The notes under the pieces are model-generated. The model had not been told where the DNA came from and searched no databases. It saw nothing but the letters and a program-made list of their open reading frames with translations. A program made the translations under genes and the position numbers. A stretch of 13,027 bases of DNA from NCBI GenBank assembly GCA_016206945.1, contig JACQQP010000138.1, positions 1 through 13,027 of the forward strand, read 5' to 3'. Of this stretch, positions 1-6,866 are shown one piece after another (positions within the stretch are counted from its first letter, which is position 1; each line of letters starts with the position of its first letter). The stretch is from Candidatus Omnitrophota bacterium. GTDB lineage: Bacteria; Omnitrophota; Omnitrophia; Omnitrophales; Danuiimicrobiaceae.

Positions 1-19
1 TCATCCCAATCACCTCATT

Positions 20-50
20 TTCTGCCCCGTACGGGGCAGAATTTCTTTTA
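20..50 (+). terminator. Terminator-like hairpin reading rightwards
   Basis: The perfect palindrome at 20-41 has a GC-rich core (CTGCCCC/GGGGCAG around GTAC). On the plus strand it is followed by a T-rich stretch, TTTCTTTTA (42-50). That is the layout of a rho-independent terminator for a plus-strand transcript arriving from left of the window. No plus-strand gene is visible before it, so the role is inferred from structure only. Confidence 0.45.
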
Positions 51-92
51 CAAATAAAAGAGCGCTTTGCTTCGATATTAAGCGCTCTTTTA
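50..92 (-). terminator. Probable rho-independent terminator of the aroK end of the operon
   Basis: A 13-bp perfect stem (55-67 with 80-92, core AGAGCGCTT) lies 15 bp past the aroK stop codon. Read on the minus strand, the 3' arm ends in CTCTTTTA and runs into TTTG, giving the U-rich tail expected of an intrinsic terminator. The A-rich start of the 5' arm means it could also work in the other direction. It is the only good terminator seen downstream of the long minus-strand gene run, so it is the likely 3' end of that transcript. Confidence 0.6.
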
Positions 93-107
93 AATGAGGT
101 GATGGGA

Positions 108-620
108 TCATCTCTTCCCAAAACAAGTCTTATAAATTTCAGTTGCTACGGCTTCAGACGATTTGTGGTCGGTTAAAAAAATTTTATCTGAACTCATTTC
201 ATAAAGAGGCGTTCTCTCGTAAAAGAGGTTCGCCAACGCTTTCTTGGGATCCATACCACGAAGCAAAGGACGATCCATCTTACCTTTCACACGCTCCCAT
301 AAAACATCCAAGCTTGTCTTCAAATAGACCACCAATCCCGTACTTTTCATCCGCTCGCGATTAAAGGCGTTGATGACAATCCCGCCGCCCGTAGCCACAA
401 CCCGATCGGTTTGATGGGAGGTATTCATCAAGAGCTCGTTTTCTATGCTCCGAAAATAGGGCTCCCCCTCTTTTGAAAAAATATCGTTGATGGATTTACC
501 CGTGCGTTCGACAATCTGATCGTCCAAATCAATAAAGGACAACGAAAGGAGTCTCGCTAGTTCTCGTCCGGTCGTGGTCTTTCCGGAACCCATCATGCCA
601 ATTAGATAGATATTTCGCAT
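108..620 (-). CDS. aroK: Shikimate kinase
   Basis: Phosphorylates shikimate at the 3-hydroxyl using ATP, the fifth step of the shikimate pathway; cytosolic. The 170-residue protein has the usual length for the family. Visible motifs are the Walker A loop GMMGSGKT (8-15), the shikimate-binding DLDD (31-34), an FR..E stretch (56-60), the GGG turn (78-80), the lid arginine in DRPLL (116-120) and a late ERTPLY arginine (136). ATG is chosen because the protein starts directly with the first beta strand. No Shine-Dalgarno is visible: the bases before the ATG are a T-rich run, then a heptad palindrome. It is last in the minus-strand run, 86 bp after aroC, and is followed by terminator-like hairpins. 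Confidence 0.95.
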   Translation of the reverse strand: MRNIYLIGMMGSGKTTTGRELARLLSLSFIDLDDQIVERTGKSINDIFSKEGEPYFRSIENELLMNTSHQTDRVVATGGGIVINAFNRERMKSTGLVVYLKTSLDVLWERVKGKMDRPLLRGMDPKKALANLFYERTPLYEMSSDKIFLTDHKSSEAVATEIYKTCFGKR

Positions 621-635
621 TTTGGATAAAAAGGG

Positions 636-717
636 AAGCAGAAAGCACTAAGCAGCAGGCATAAGAATATCGTTTTTTTCTCTGCTTTCTGCCCTCTGCA
701 TTCTGCCTACTGCGTTT
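636..717. repeat. Heptad-phased palindromic element 1 (aroC-aroK junction)
   Basis: The left arm has GC dinucleotides spaced exactly 7 bp apart at 638, 645, 652 and 659 (units such as GCAGAAA, GCACTAA). The right arm has TGC exactly every 7 bp at 683, 690, 697, 704 and 711 (units such as TGCTTTC, TGCATTC). The arms are reverse complements at unit level but imperfect in detail. The spacer includes a T7 run (673-679) against the right arm. The right arm overlaps the end of aroC and contains its TAG stop codon (707-709). Same architecture as the elements near 3500 and 6800, but a different heptamer. Confidence 0.8.
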
Positions 718-1825
718 TGACTTGTTTCAGGTAGCCCTCATAATTGCGCTTCGTTTCAAGGAGGGAATCGCCGCCAAATTTCTCAAGCATCGCATCAGCA
801 ATCTCAAATGCAACGATGGCCTCACCAATCACACTTCCAGCAGGGACGGCACAAACATCAGAGCGTTCGAAATCGGCTTTTTCTTCTTTCTTGGTTTTCA
901 TATTGACCGAGCGAAGCTCACGCCTTAAGGTCGAAATGGGTTTCATCGTAGCCCGCACTAAAATCTCAGCACCATTCGTCATACCGCCTGTGATACCGCC
1001 CGCACGATTCGTTTTGTGATAGTAGCCGCCCTTGGCATCGTAAAAAATTTCATCATGTGCCTCAGAGCCCGGTGTTTCTGCTTCCAAAGCACCGATTCCA
1101 AACTCAACGGCTTTCACCGATTGCATGCTCATGAGCGCTTGAGCAATTCGACCATCCAATTTGCGCTTATAATGAACGTGGGAACCAAGGCCAATCGGAA
1201 CGCCGCGCGCGCGAATTTCATACTTACCGCCGACCGTATCCTTATTTTTCATTGCCCTCTGAATTTCGGCAATCATGTGCCGTTCAATTTCGCGCGACAC
1301 ACAGTTCACCTCGGAACCTTCGCGCCGTTTGAGGATCTGATCAAAACTCACTTCCTCCTCTAATTTCGCTTTTCCAATTTGAATCACATGTCCCGTAACT
1401 TCTATTTCAAATTCGAGAAGAAAAAGCTTGCAAAAAGCACCTACCGCCGTACGGATTGCCGTCTCGCGAGCGCTTGCGCGCTCCAGAATTTCGCGAATTC
1501 CCTCGCGATATTTCAGGGCGCCTGCTAAGTCAGCGTGTCCTGGCCTCGGCCGAAAAAGCTGCGGAAGTTCGTTAATTTTGAAATCCTCATTTTGAAGCAA
1601 AAAACCCACTGGCGCACCTGTGGTCTTACCTTGATAAACTCCGCCGGTAAACTCAATTTCATCTTTCTCAATCTTCTGACGGCCGCCGCGCCCGAATCCC
1701 TGTTGCCGCCTGGCAAGTTCGCGATTGATAAAATCCGGATCCACTTCAAGACCACTTGGCATGCCTTCCAAAATTGCCGTCAAATATTTTCCATGTGATT
1801 CTCCGCAAGTCAGAAACTGAAGCAT
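707..1825 (-). CDS. aroC: Chorismate synthase
   Basis: Converts 5-enolpyruvylshikimate-3-phosphate to chorismate using reduced FMN, the last common step to aromatic amino acids; cytosolic, usually tetrameric. The start is placed at the ATG at 1823-1825, giving 372 residues. The protein then begins MLQFLTCGESHG, as the family does, and a strong ribosome binding site precedes it. Extending to the in-frame start at 1882 would add 19 unrelated residues inside the preceding gene. Motifs: GESHG (8-12), a glycine/arginine-rich FGRGGRQ stretch (44-50), RPGHADL (94-100), RASARETA (117-124) and a late GAEILVRATMKP segment. The stop codon and the last two residues lie in a repeat arm. The gene follows the prepilin peptidase by 11 bp. 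Confidence 0.96.
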   Translation of the reverse strand: MLQFLTCGESHGKYLTAILEGMPSGLEVDPDFINRELARRQQGFGRGGRQKIEKDEIEFTGGVYQGKTTGAPVGFLLQNEDFKINELPQLFRPRPGHADLAGALKYREGIREILERASARETAIRTAVGAFCKLFLLEFEIEVTGHVIQIGKAKLEEEVSFDQILKRREGSEVNCVSREIERHMIAEIQRAMKNKDTVGGKYEIRARGVPIGLGSHVHYKRKLDGRIAQALMSMQSVKAVEFGIGALEAETPGSEAHDEIFYDAKGGYYHKTNRAGGITGGMTNGAEILVRATMKPISTLRRELRSVNMKTKKEEKADFERSDVCAVPAGSVIGEAIVAFEIADAMLEKFGGDSLLETKRNYEGYLKQVKTQ

Positions 1826-1828
1826 TGT

Positions 1829-1836
1829 CCTCTCCT
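1829..1836 (-). promoter_or_regulatory. Ribosome binding site that fixes the aroC start
   Basis: On the minus strand AGGAGAGG lies 3 nt before the ATG at 1825, inside a longer purine tract that also runs through the prepilin peptidase stop codon (1837-1839). This supports the 1825 start over the upstream in-frame one at 1882, and suggests translational coupling between the two genes. Confidence 0.8.
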
Positions 1837-2628
1837 CTATCCCATTCCGCCCAAATACCACGCAATAAATTGATCTCCCCAAAGAAAACTAAGCCAACCA
1901 GCCAGTGACAAAAAAGGACCGTAAGCAATAATTTCCTGCCGTTTCACAAATTTCAAAAAAAGGCCCAAAGGCAAAGCCAGCATAGGCGCTAAAAGATAGA
2001 CTAAAATCACTTTCTTCCAACCCAAAAAAGCTCCCAGCATCGCCAAAAGTTTTACATCACCACCGCCCATCGCCTCCTTACGAAAAATCCAGCCTCCAAC
2101 AAGGCCCGTCAAGTAAATCACCGCGCCCCCCGCAAAAGCACCGGCTAAGGAACTAAGAAAGCTTTTCCACCACAGGACTTCGCCATGAAGTGACGGGATT
2201 AAAGCGCTCAGGACAAGACCGGCACCCAGTCCTCCCAAGCTCGTCTCATCAGGAATGATTTGACATTCCAAATCGACCACGGTCGCAATGAGAAGCAAAG
2301 AAAAAAGAACCACGCATACTAATGCTTTGGTCGTCAACCCAAAATAAAACCAGATCCAAAGATAAAAGAACCCCGTAACAAGTTCAACCACGAAATACCG
2401 GGGTGCAATGACGACATCGCAGTGTCGACAACGTCCCTTGAGAAGCAAGGCGCTCAGGAGCGGTATATTATCATACCAAGCGATTGGCTTTTGACAAGCG
2501 GGGCATCTGGATGACGGCCAGAGAATCGACTCCTCTCTTGGAAAGCGGTGGATGCACACATTAAAAAAACTTCCAAAAATCGTACCGAGCACAAAAACAA
2601 AGATGCTAACGAGAATGAAGGGCGTCAT
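1837..2628 (-). CDS. pilD: Type IV prepilin peptidase / N-methyltransferase
   Basis: Inner-membrane aspartyl protease that cleaves the leader of type IV pilins or type II secretion pseudopilins and methylates the new N-terminus. The 263-residue protein is mostly hydrophobic. The N-terminal half carries GSFFNVCIHRFPRE (19-32) and a four-cysteine zinc-site pattern, CPAC (42-45) and CRHC (67-70), typical of the bifunctional methylating form. The catalytic aspartates are visible as DLECQIIPD (D119) and MGGGDVK (D191, the GxGD motif). The start overlaps the end of aroE by 23 bp and the stop sits in the aroC ribosome binding site, so it is embedded in the aro cluster. No pilin or pilus assembly genes are in the window. 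Whether it should be called pilD, gspO or another family name cannot be decided here. Confidence 0.93.
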   Translation of the reverse strand: MTPFILVSIFVFVLGTIFGSFFNVCIHRFPREESILWPSSRCPACQKPIAWYDNIPLLSALLLKGRCRHCDVVIAPRYFVVELVTGFFYLWIWFYFGLTTKALVCVVLFSLLLIATVVDLECQIIPDETSLGGLGAGLVLSALIPSLHGEVLWWKSFLSSLAGAFAGGAVIYLTGLVGGWIFRKEAMGGGDVKLLAMLGAFLGWKKVILVYLLAPMLALPLGLFLKFVKRQEIIAYGPFLSLAGWLSFLWGDQFIAWYLGGMG

Positions 2629-3493
2629 GAAGTGCTTGTCTCATTTCACGAATCGGTGCGCGCTTTCCCGTCCAAACCTCAAATGCTTTTGCGCCTTGAT
2701 AAACCAACATACCTTTGCCGTCTAAAACTTGGTGGCCTTTTCTCTTGGCGTCTTTCAAAAAAGGCCTTGTCTTATAATAAACGAGATCAAAAAATAGAAG
2801 ACGCCGACCTTCCCTCACTTTAGGAATCAAATCGACTGGAATAAGCCGACGGTTTGAATCACCTTTAGAAGTGGAAGTGGCGTCAACCACAAGCTGAACA
2901 TCTTTCAAACCACGCTCTAAATTGGAACCATTAAGTGAAAATCCTTCGAATTTAGTTCTCGGAAACATTTTTTTAAATTGTTTAACGAGGTTTTCCCTTC
3001 TTTCTCGAAACTTTTCGCGATTGATAACGCGAACTTCCTTCGCGCCGCTTTGTCCCAGCCCATAAGCTACCGCACGTGCTGCTCCTCCTGCACCAAGAAG
3101 CAATACGCGCTTTCCTCTAGGATTAAATCGTCCTTCTTTTCGAAGGGATGTCAAAAAACCGTAACAATCTGTATTATAACCAACCCAGCGGCCATTTTTC
3201 TTCTTAACCGTATTAACGGCAGCGACGGCCTGAGCTTCAGGGCTTAATCGATCCAAATAGGGGATAACCGTTCTCTTATAAGGGACCGTAACGTTAAAAC
3301 CGTCCAGCATAAGCGAACGAAGATTCTGCATCAAATATCGAAACCGATGGGGAGAACGCTCAAAAGCAAAATAAATGGATTTCAGTTTGTGGTAATCAAA
3401 CGCGCAATTTTGAATTGCGGGAGAAACCGTATGACCGAGCGGATAGCCAAATATTCCGTAGACCTTCAGCTCAGGATCACCCGTTACACGCAT
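2606..3493 (-). CDS. aroE: Shikimate dehydrogenase (NADP-dependent)
   Basis: Reduces 3-dehydroshikimate to shikimate, supplying AroK. The 295-residue protein has the shikimate-binding GYPLGHTVSPAIQN (17-29), catalytic Lys73 in NVTVPYK, catalytic Asp109 in YNTD, the nucleotide-binding GAGGAAR (134-140), an INR segment after the next strand that fits NADP preference, and a C-terminal GMLVYQGAKAFEVWTG motif. The length is slightly above the common 270-290. The ATG at 3491-3493 is next to a heptad palindrome, and no Shine-Dalgarno is visible before it. The 3' end overlaps the prepilin peptidase start by 23 bp in another frame. Confidence 0.95.
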   Translation of the reverse strand: MRVTGDPELKVYGIFGYPLGHTVSPAIQNCAFDYHKLKSIYFAFERSPHRFRYLMQNLRSLMLDGFNVTVPYKRTVIPYLDRLSPEAQAVAAVNTVKKKNGRWVGYNTDCYGFLTSLRKEGRFNPRGKRVLLLGAGGAARAVAYGLGQSGAKEVRVINREKFRERRENLVKQFKKMFPRTKFEGFSLNGSNLERGLKDVQLVVDATSTSKGDSNRRLIPVDLIPKVREGRRLLFFDLVYYKTRPFLKDAKRKGHQVLDGKGMLVYQGAKAFEVWTGKRAPIREMRQALHDALHSR

Positions 3494-3496
3494 AGC

Positions 3497-3597
3497 CAGC
3501 TATCAGTCATCAGCGATCAGCCTTCAGCAAAAATAAGGATAAGCGTAACTTGGATCTTTTTTTTAGCTGAAGACTGACGACTGAAGACTGAAAGCTC
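3497..3597. repeat. Heptad-phased palindromic element 2 (leuA-aroE junction)
   Basis: In the left arm CAG recurs exactly every 7 bp at 3497, 3504, 3511, 3518 and 3525 (units such as CAGCTAT, CAGTCAT, CAGCGAT). In the right arm CTG recurs exactly every 7 bp at 3567, 3574, 3581 and 3588, with CTC at 3595. The arms are unit-level reverse complements separated by about 35 bp, including a T8 run (3557-3564) against the right arm. The element fills nearly the whole gap between the leuA stop codon (3600-3602) and the aroE start codon (3491-3493). Its right arm matches that of element 3 at 28 of 33 positions by hand alignment. Confidence 0.85.
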
Positions 3598-3599
3598 AT

Positions 3600-5147
3600 T
3601 TAGATAGGTGAAACGGGCTTTTGCTCAATATGCGCACACACTTTATTGAGCGCAAAAAGATAGGCTTTGATACTTGCTTCAATGACATCCGTGCTCGTGC
3701 CGCGGCCGCTGACTTCCCGATTTCCGAAAGTGACTTTGACATTTACCTCACCCAAAGCATCCTTCCCGCTGGTAACCGACTGTATGCCATAATGCGACAG
3801 GCGGCCTTTCATTCCCGTTATTTTTTCAATGGCCCGGTAACACGCATCGACAGGGCCGTCGCCATCCGAATCGGAAGAAGAAACTTTACCCTTATGTTTC
3901 AAACGGAGGGTCGCTTCAGGGCGTGAACCCGATTCGCTTGAAATCTTAAAATATTCAAGATGCCACGTCTCTGGAATCCGTCCCAACTGATCTTCAACAA
4001 TCGCTTCCAAATCTTGGTCAAACACATACTTTTTCTGATCTGAAAGCCCTTTAAAACGCTCAAAGGCTTCGTCCAACTGAGCCGCATTCAATTTGATTCC
4101 CAATTTCCGGAGCCGCTCGCGAAACGCATGCCGCCCAGAATGTTTCCCCATCACAATTTCACTTCCCTTAAGGCCGATCCGCGCTGGATCAATGATTTCA
4201 TAAGTCTGCCGCATTTTAAGAATTCCATCTTGATGAATTCCCGATTCGTGGGCAAAGGCATTCCGCCCCACGATGGCTTTATTCGGCTGAACCACAAGAC
4301 CCGTCAAATGAGAAACGAGCCGCGACGATTTTGTGATTTCTTTTAAATGAATGTCCGTATAAGCATTCATGAGATCTCGACGCGTATCGATCGCCATTAC
4401 AATTTCTTCCATAGAAGCATTTCCGGCTCGCTCGCCAATTCCATTCACTGTGCATTCTACTTGATTCGCTCCATTCCGCACCGCCTCTAAAGAATTAGCG
4501 ACGGCAAGTCCTAAATCATTATGACAATGAACTGAAAGATTCACCGACTTTCCCAACGCGGGAATTTTCTTGATTAATAACGCGATTAGATCCCCAAATT
4601 CCTCGGGCATGCTATAGCCCACTGTGTCGGGAATATTCACGGTGGTAGCCCCCGCTTCAACTCCCGCCTGAACCGCCTGAACCAAAAAATTCCGCTCGGT
4701 ACGCGCGGCATCCTCAGGTGAGAATTCAATATCATCAAAGAACTTTTTTCCATATTTAATGTTTTGTACCGAAAGCTTGAGGATTTCAGATTTTTCCTTA
4801 CGGAGTTTAAATTCGCGGTGAATCTTGGAAGTCGCCAGGAAAACATGAAGCCTCTTCTTCTGTGCGAATCTCAAAGCTTCACGCACCGCGTCAATGTCTT
4901 TTGGCACCATCCTCGCCAGGCCGCAGATCACTGGCCTTTTGACCACTTTGGAAATTTTCTGGATTGCTTCCACTTCTCCTGGCGAGGCGATCGGAAAACC
5001 TGCCTCAATTATGTCAACGTTCAATCGCTCAAGCTGTTTCGCAATCTCCAGCTTCTCATCAGGTGTAAGGGAAGCTCCTGGACACTGTTCGCCATCGCGA
5101 AGGGTGGTATCAAAGATAAAAATTTTTCGTCGCTTCTGGGGTTTCAT
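3600..5147 (-). CDS. leuA: 2-isopropylmalate synthase
   Basis: Condenses acetyl-CoA with 2-oxoisovalerate, the committed step of leucine synthesis; usually inhibited by leucine. The 515 residues match the full-length bacterial form. The DRE-TIM barrel is shown by DTTLRDGEQ (13-21), HCHNDLG (207-213) and GIGERAGN (236-243), followed by HESGIHQDG (300-308). The C-terminal part (about 390-510) is the LeuA allosteric domain, with GDGPVDA (429-435) and GRGTSTDVIEAS (481-492), so feedback control by leucine is expected. Homocitrate or citramalate synthase are less likely given full-length similarity to LeuA. The ATG is 21 bp after ilvC, with no clear Shine-Dalgarno. Confidence 0.95.
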   Translation of the reverse strand: MKPQKRRKIFIFDTTLRDGEQCPGASLTPDEKLEIAKQLERLNVDIIEAGFPIASPGEVEAIQKISKVVKRPVICGLARMVPKDIDAVREALRFAQKKRLHVFLATSKIHREFKLRKEKSEILKLSVQNIKYGKKFFDDIEFSPEDAARTERNFLVQAVQAGVEAGATTVNIPDTVGYSMPEEFGDLIALLIKKIPALGKSVNLSVHCHNDLGLAVANSLEAVRNGANQVECTVNGIGERAGNASMEEIVMAIDTRRDLMNAYTDIHLKEITKSSRLVSHLTGLVVQPNKAIVGRNAFAHESGIHQDGILKMRQTYEIIDPARIGLKGSEIVMGKHSGRHAFRERLRKLGIKLNAAQLDEAFERFKGLSDQKKYVFDQDLEAIVEDQLGRIPETWHLEYFKISSESGSRPEATLRLKHKGKVSSSDSDGDGPVDACYRAIEKITGMKGRLSHYGIQSVTSGKDALGEVNVKVTFGNREVSGRGTSTDVIEASIKAYLFALNKVCAHIEQKPVSPI

Positions 5148-5168
5148 ATCGGACTTGACAATACCTAT

Positions 5169-6191
5169 TTAACGATTTACAGGCTGCGGTTTCTCGAGAG
5201 AGGCGCTAATCCAGGGCATCATTTTTCTGAGCTTCTCACCCACTTGCTCTACGAGGTGTTGGTCGCAGTCGGAACGCATTTTCTCAAAATTGGGCCGCCC
5301 TTTTTTATTTTCCTCAATCCATTCGCGGGCGAACTCACCGGATTGGACCTGTTTTAAAATCCGTTCCATTTCTTTGCGGGTTTCGCTCGTGATAATTCGC
5401 TTGCCTCGAGTATAATCTCCATACTCCGCCGTATCCGAAACGCGGCGATGCATTCCACTAATTCCCGAAGCAAAAACAGCGTCGGTAATCAATTTCACCT
5501 CATGCAGGCACTCAAAATAAGCAAGCTCGGGCTGGTAACCTGCTTTCACCAAGGTATCAAACCCCGCCCGAATTAATTCGCTCAGACCTCCGCACAAAAC
5601 CACCTGCTCGCCAAAGAGATCTGTTTCCGTTTCTTCTTTAAACGTAGTCTCAATGACGCCGGCGCGAGTTCCGCCGATTCCTTTCGCATGAGCCAGTGCC
5701 AACTGAAGCGCTTTTCCACTGGCATTCTGAAATACGGCAACAAGACAAGGAACACCGCCGCCTTCCAAAAATTGAGACCTCACGAGTGCGCCCGGCCCTT
5801 TTGGAGCAACCATGTATACATCAACTTCTTTCGGAGGCTTGACGTAACCAAAATGAATGTTAAAACCGTGAGAAAATAAAAGCGCTTTTCCGCGTTTCAA
5901 ATAGGGTTCAACCGATTTCTTGTAAAGTTCGCCCTGCAGGTGATCCTGAGTCAACAGTTGGATCACATCCGCCTCTTGAGCTGCCTCTTCGGCACCGACA
6001 GGATGAAATCCGTCTTGTACGGCAAGGTCGTAATTTTTTCCGCCCGGTCGCTGACTGACAATCACTTCCACGCCAGAATCTCTCAGATTGAGACCTTGTC
6101 CCCGGCCTTGAATCCCGTACCCCACAATGGCTACTTTCTTCCCTTTTAATAAATTGAGATCAGCGTCTTTGTCATAATAAATTTTCGCCAT
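5169..6191 (-). CDS. ilvC: Ketol-acid reductoisomerase
   Basis: Isomerises and reduces 2-acetolactate or 2-aceto-2-hydroxybutyrate to the dihydroxy acids of valine and isoleucine synthesis, using NAD(P)H and magnesium. The 340 residues fit the short class I enzyme. Visible are the Rossmann motif GYGIQGRGQGLNLRDSG (24-40), a coenzyme loop SQRPGGKNYD (46-55), FSHGFNIHFG (107-115), VAPKGPG (128-134), and the metal-binding D191 and E195 in DLFGEQ with the later CLHE acidic residue. The usual GYGSQGHAHALN form is altered to IQGRGQGLN, a variant I believe also occurs in other bacterial lineages. Coenzyme preference is not certain. A GGGGAAA-type binding site precedes the ATG. It starts 16 bp after ilvN. 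Confidence 0.95.
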   Translation of the reverse strand: MAKIYYDKDADLNLLKGKKVAIVGYGIQGRGQGLNLRDSGVEVIVSQRPGGKNYDLAVQDGFHPVGAEEAAQEADVIQLLTQDHLQGELYKKSVEPYLKRGKALLFSHGFNIHFGYVKPPKEVDVYMVAPKGPGALVRSQFLEGGGVPCLVAVFQNASGKALQLALAHAKGIGGTRAGVIETTFKEETETDLFGEQVVLCGGLSELIRAGFDTLVKAGYQPELAYFECLHEVKLITDAVFASGISGMHRRVSDTAEYGDYTRGKRIITSETRKEMERILKQVQSGEFAREWIEENKKGRPNFEKMRSDCDQHLVEQVGEKLRKMMPWISASLEKPQPVNR

Positions 6192-6207
6192 AATTTCCCC
6201 ATTTTGA

Positions 6208-6765
6208 TTAGACTTTCTCCGTTTTCTTCTGTGTCCCAGACTTTTCTTTCGATTTGCTCTCCGATTTTGCGGAAGAGGAAACCGTCAATTCCGATTTCCG
6301 TGAAAGCGCAACCGTTCCCGTGCGAACGACTTCCCGAATCCCAAAGGGACGTAAGAGTTCAAGCATCGCGTCAATCTTACTTCCATTGCCCGTCACCTCA
6401 ACTGTTACCGTTTTCGGATTGACATCGACGACTTTCGCTCGGAACGTACTTACAATTTGCATGAGTTCCGGCCGAGCAGTCGCTTTGGCATTCACCTTAA
6501 TTAACACCAGTTCCCGTTCGATCATCTCTTCCTGAGTAACATCCTGCACCTTAATGACATCCACGAGTTTATCAAGCTGTTTCATAATCTGCTCGATCAC
6601 CCGATCGTCGCCATGCGCGACGATGGTCATCCGGGAAACCGTGGGATCGTCTGTTTCACCAACTGCAAGACTATCAATGTTAAACCCGCGCGCCGAAAAG
6701 AGTCCAGAGACATGAGCCAGCACGCCGAAATGATTTTCAACCAGCACCGAAATAACGTGTTTCAT
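6208..6765 (-). CDS. ilvN: Acetolactate synthase small (regulatory) subunit
   Basis: Activates the large subunit and gives it feedback control by branched-chain amino acids. An N-terminal ACT domain (about 1-75) shows NHFGVLAHVSGLFSARGFNIDSL, followed by the family C-terminal domain with ERELVLIKV (83-91) and a second alpha/beta part to about 155. At 185 residues it is longer than the usual 160-175. The excess is a Ser/Lys/Glu-rich tail (about 156-185) with no recognisable fold. A clear ribosome binding site, AAAAGGAG (6771-6778), is 5 nt from the ATG. It is separated from ilvB by a heptad palindrome of about 80 bp, which is unusual for a pair normally encoded close together. Confidence 0.94.
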   Translation of the reverse strand: MKHVISVLVENHFGVLAHVSGLFSARGFNIDSLAVGETDDPTVSRMTIVAHGDDRVIEQIMKQLDKLVDVIKVQDVTQEEMIERELVLIKVNAKATARPELMQIVSTFRAKVVDVNPKTVTVEVTGNGSKIDAMLELLRPFGIREVVRTGTVALSRKSELTVSSSAKSESKSKEKSGTQKKTEKV

Positions 6766-6783
6766 CGCAACTCCTTTTACAAT

Positions 6784-6865
6784 AAGTCTTCAGCGATCGG
6801 TAATCGGTCATCAGCCAAAAACCAAAAGACACAGCTGAAAGCTGACGACTGATGACTGATAGCTA
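6784..6865. repeat. Heptad-phased palindromic element 3 (ilvB-ilvN junction)
   Basis: In the left arm CAG or CGG recurs every 7 bp at 6791, 6798, 6805 and 6812 (units such as CAGCGAT, CGGTAAT). In the right arm CTG recurs every 7 bp at 6835, 6842, 6849 and 6856, with CTA at 6863. The arms are unit-level reverse complements around an A-rich spacer of about 20 bp. The right arm ends 1-3 bp from the ilvB stop codon (6867-6869). The left arm stops short of the ilvN ribosome binding site, which is intact. It belongs to the same sequence subfamily as the element at 3497-3597. Confidence 0.85.
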
Positions 6866-6866
6866 C

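Larger units (their letters stand above)
3..108. repeat. Nested inverted-repeat structure (possible three-way junction) after aroK
   Basis: An outer inverted repeat pairs 3-20 with 92-108; it is perfect except for one extra A on the left side. Inside it lie two further hairpins: a 22-bp perfect palindrome at 20-41, and a 13-bp perfect stem pairing 55-67 with 80-92 around a 12-nt loop. Folded together they form a closing stem plus two arms. The right outer arm ends at the aroK stop codon (108-110). Each inner hairpin also looks like a terminator for one strand and is listed separately. What lies left of position 1 is unknown, so it cannot be said whether a convergent gene ends there. Confidence 0.7.

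Noticed and set aside
1826..1882. Upstream extension of aroC by 19 codons
   Set aside because: It would overlap the prepilin peptidase, adds residues foreign to chorismate synthases, and skips the strong AGGAGAGG site before the ATG at 1825.
4764..5357. Plus-strand open frame (197 codons) across the leuA-ilvC junction
   Set aside because: It crosses two well-supported genes on the other strand, has no recognisable motif and no ribosome binding site.
636..6865. Heptad palindromes as ordinary rho-independent terminators
   Set aside because: They lie inside a run of functionally linked genes, lack a GC-rich stem followed by a U-run on the minus strand, and the homopolymer T runs lie in the loop side of the arms rather than after the hairpin.
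636..6865. CRISPR array
   Set aside because: Units are 7 bp with inverted arms and no unique spacers; no cas genes are present.
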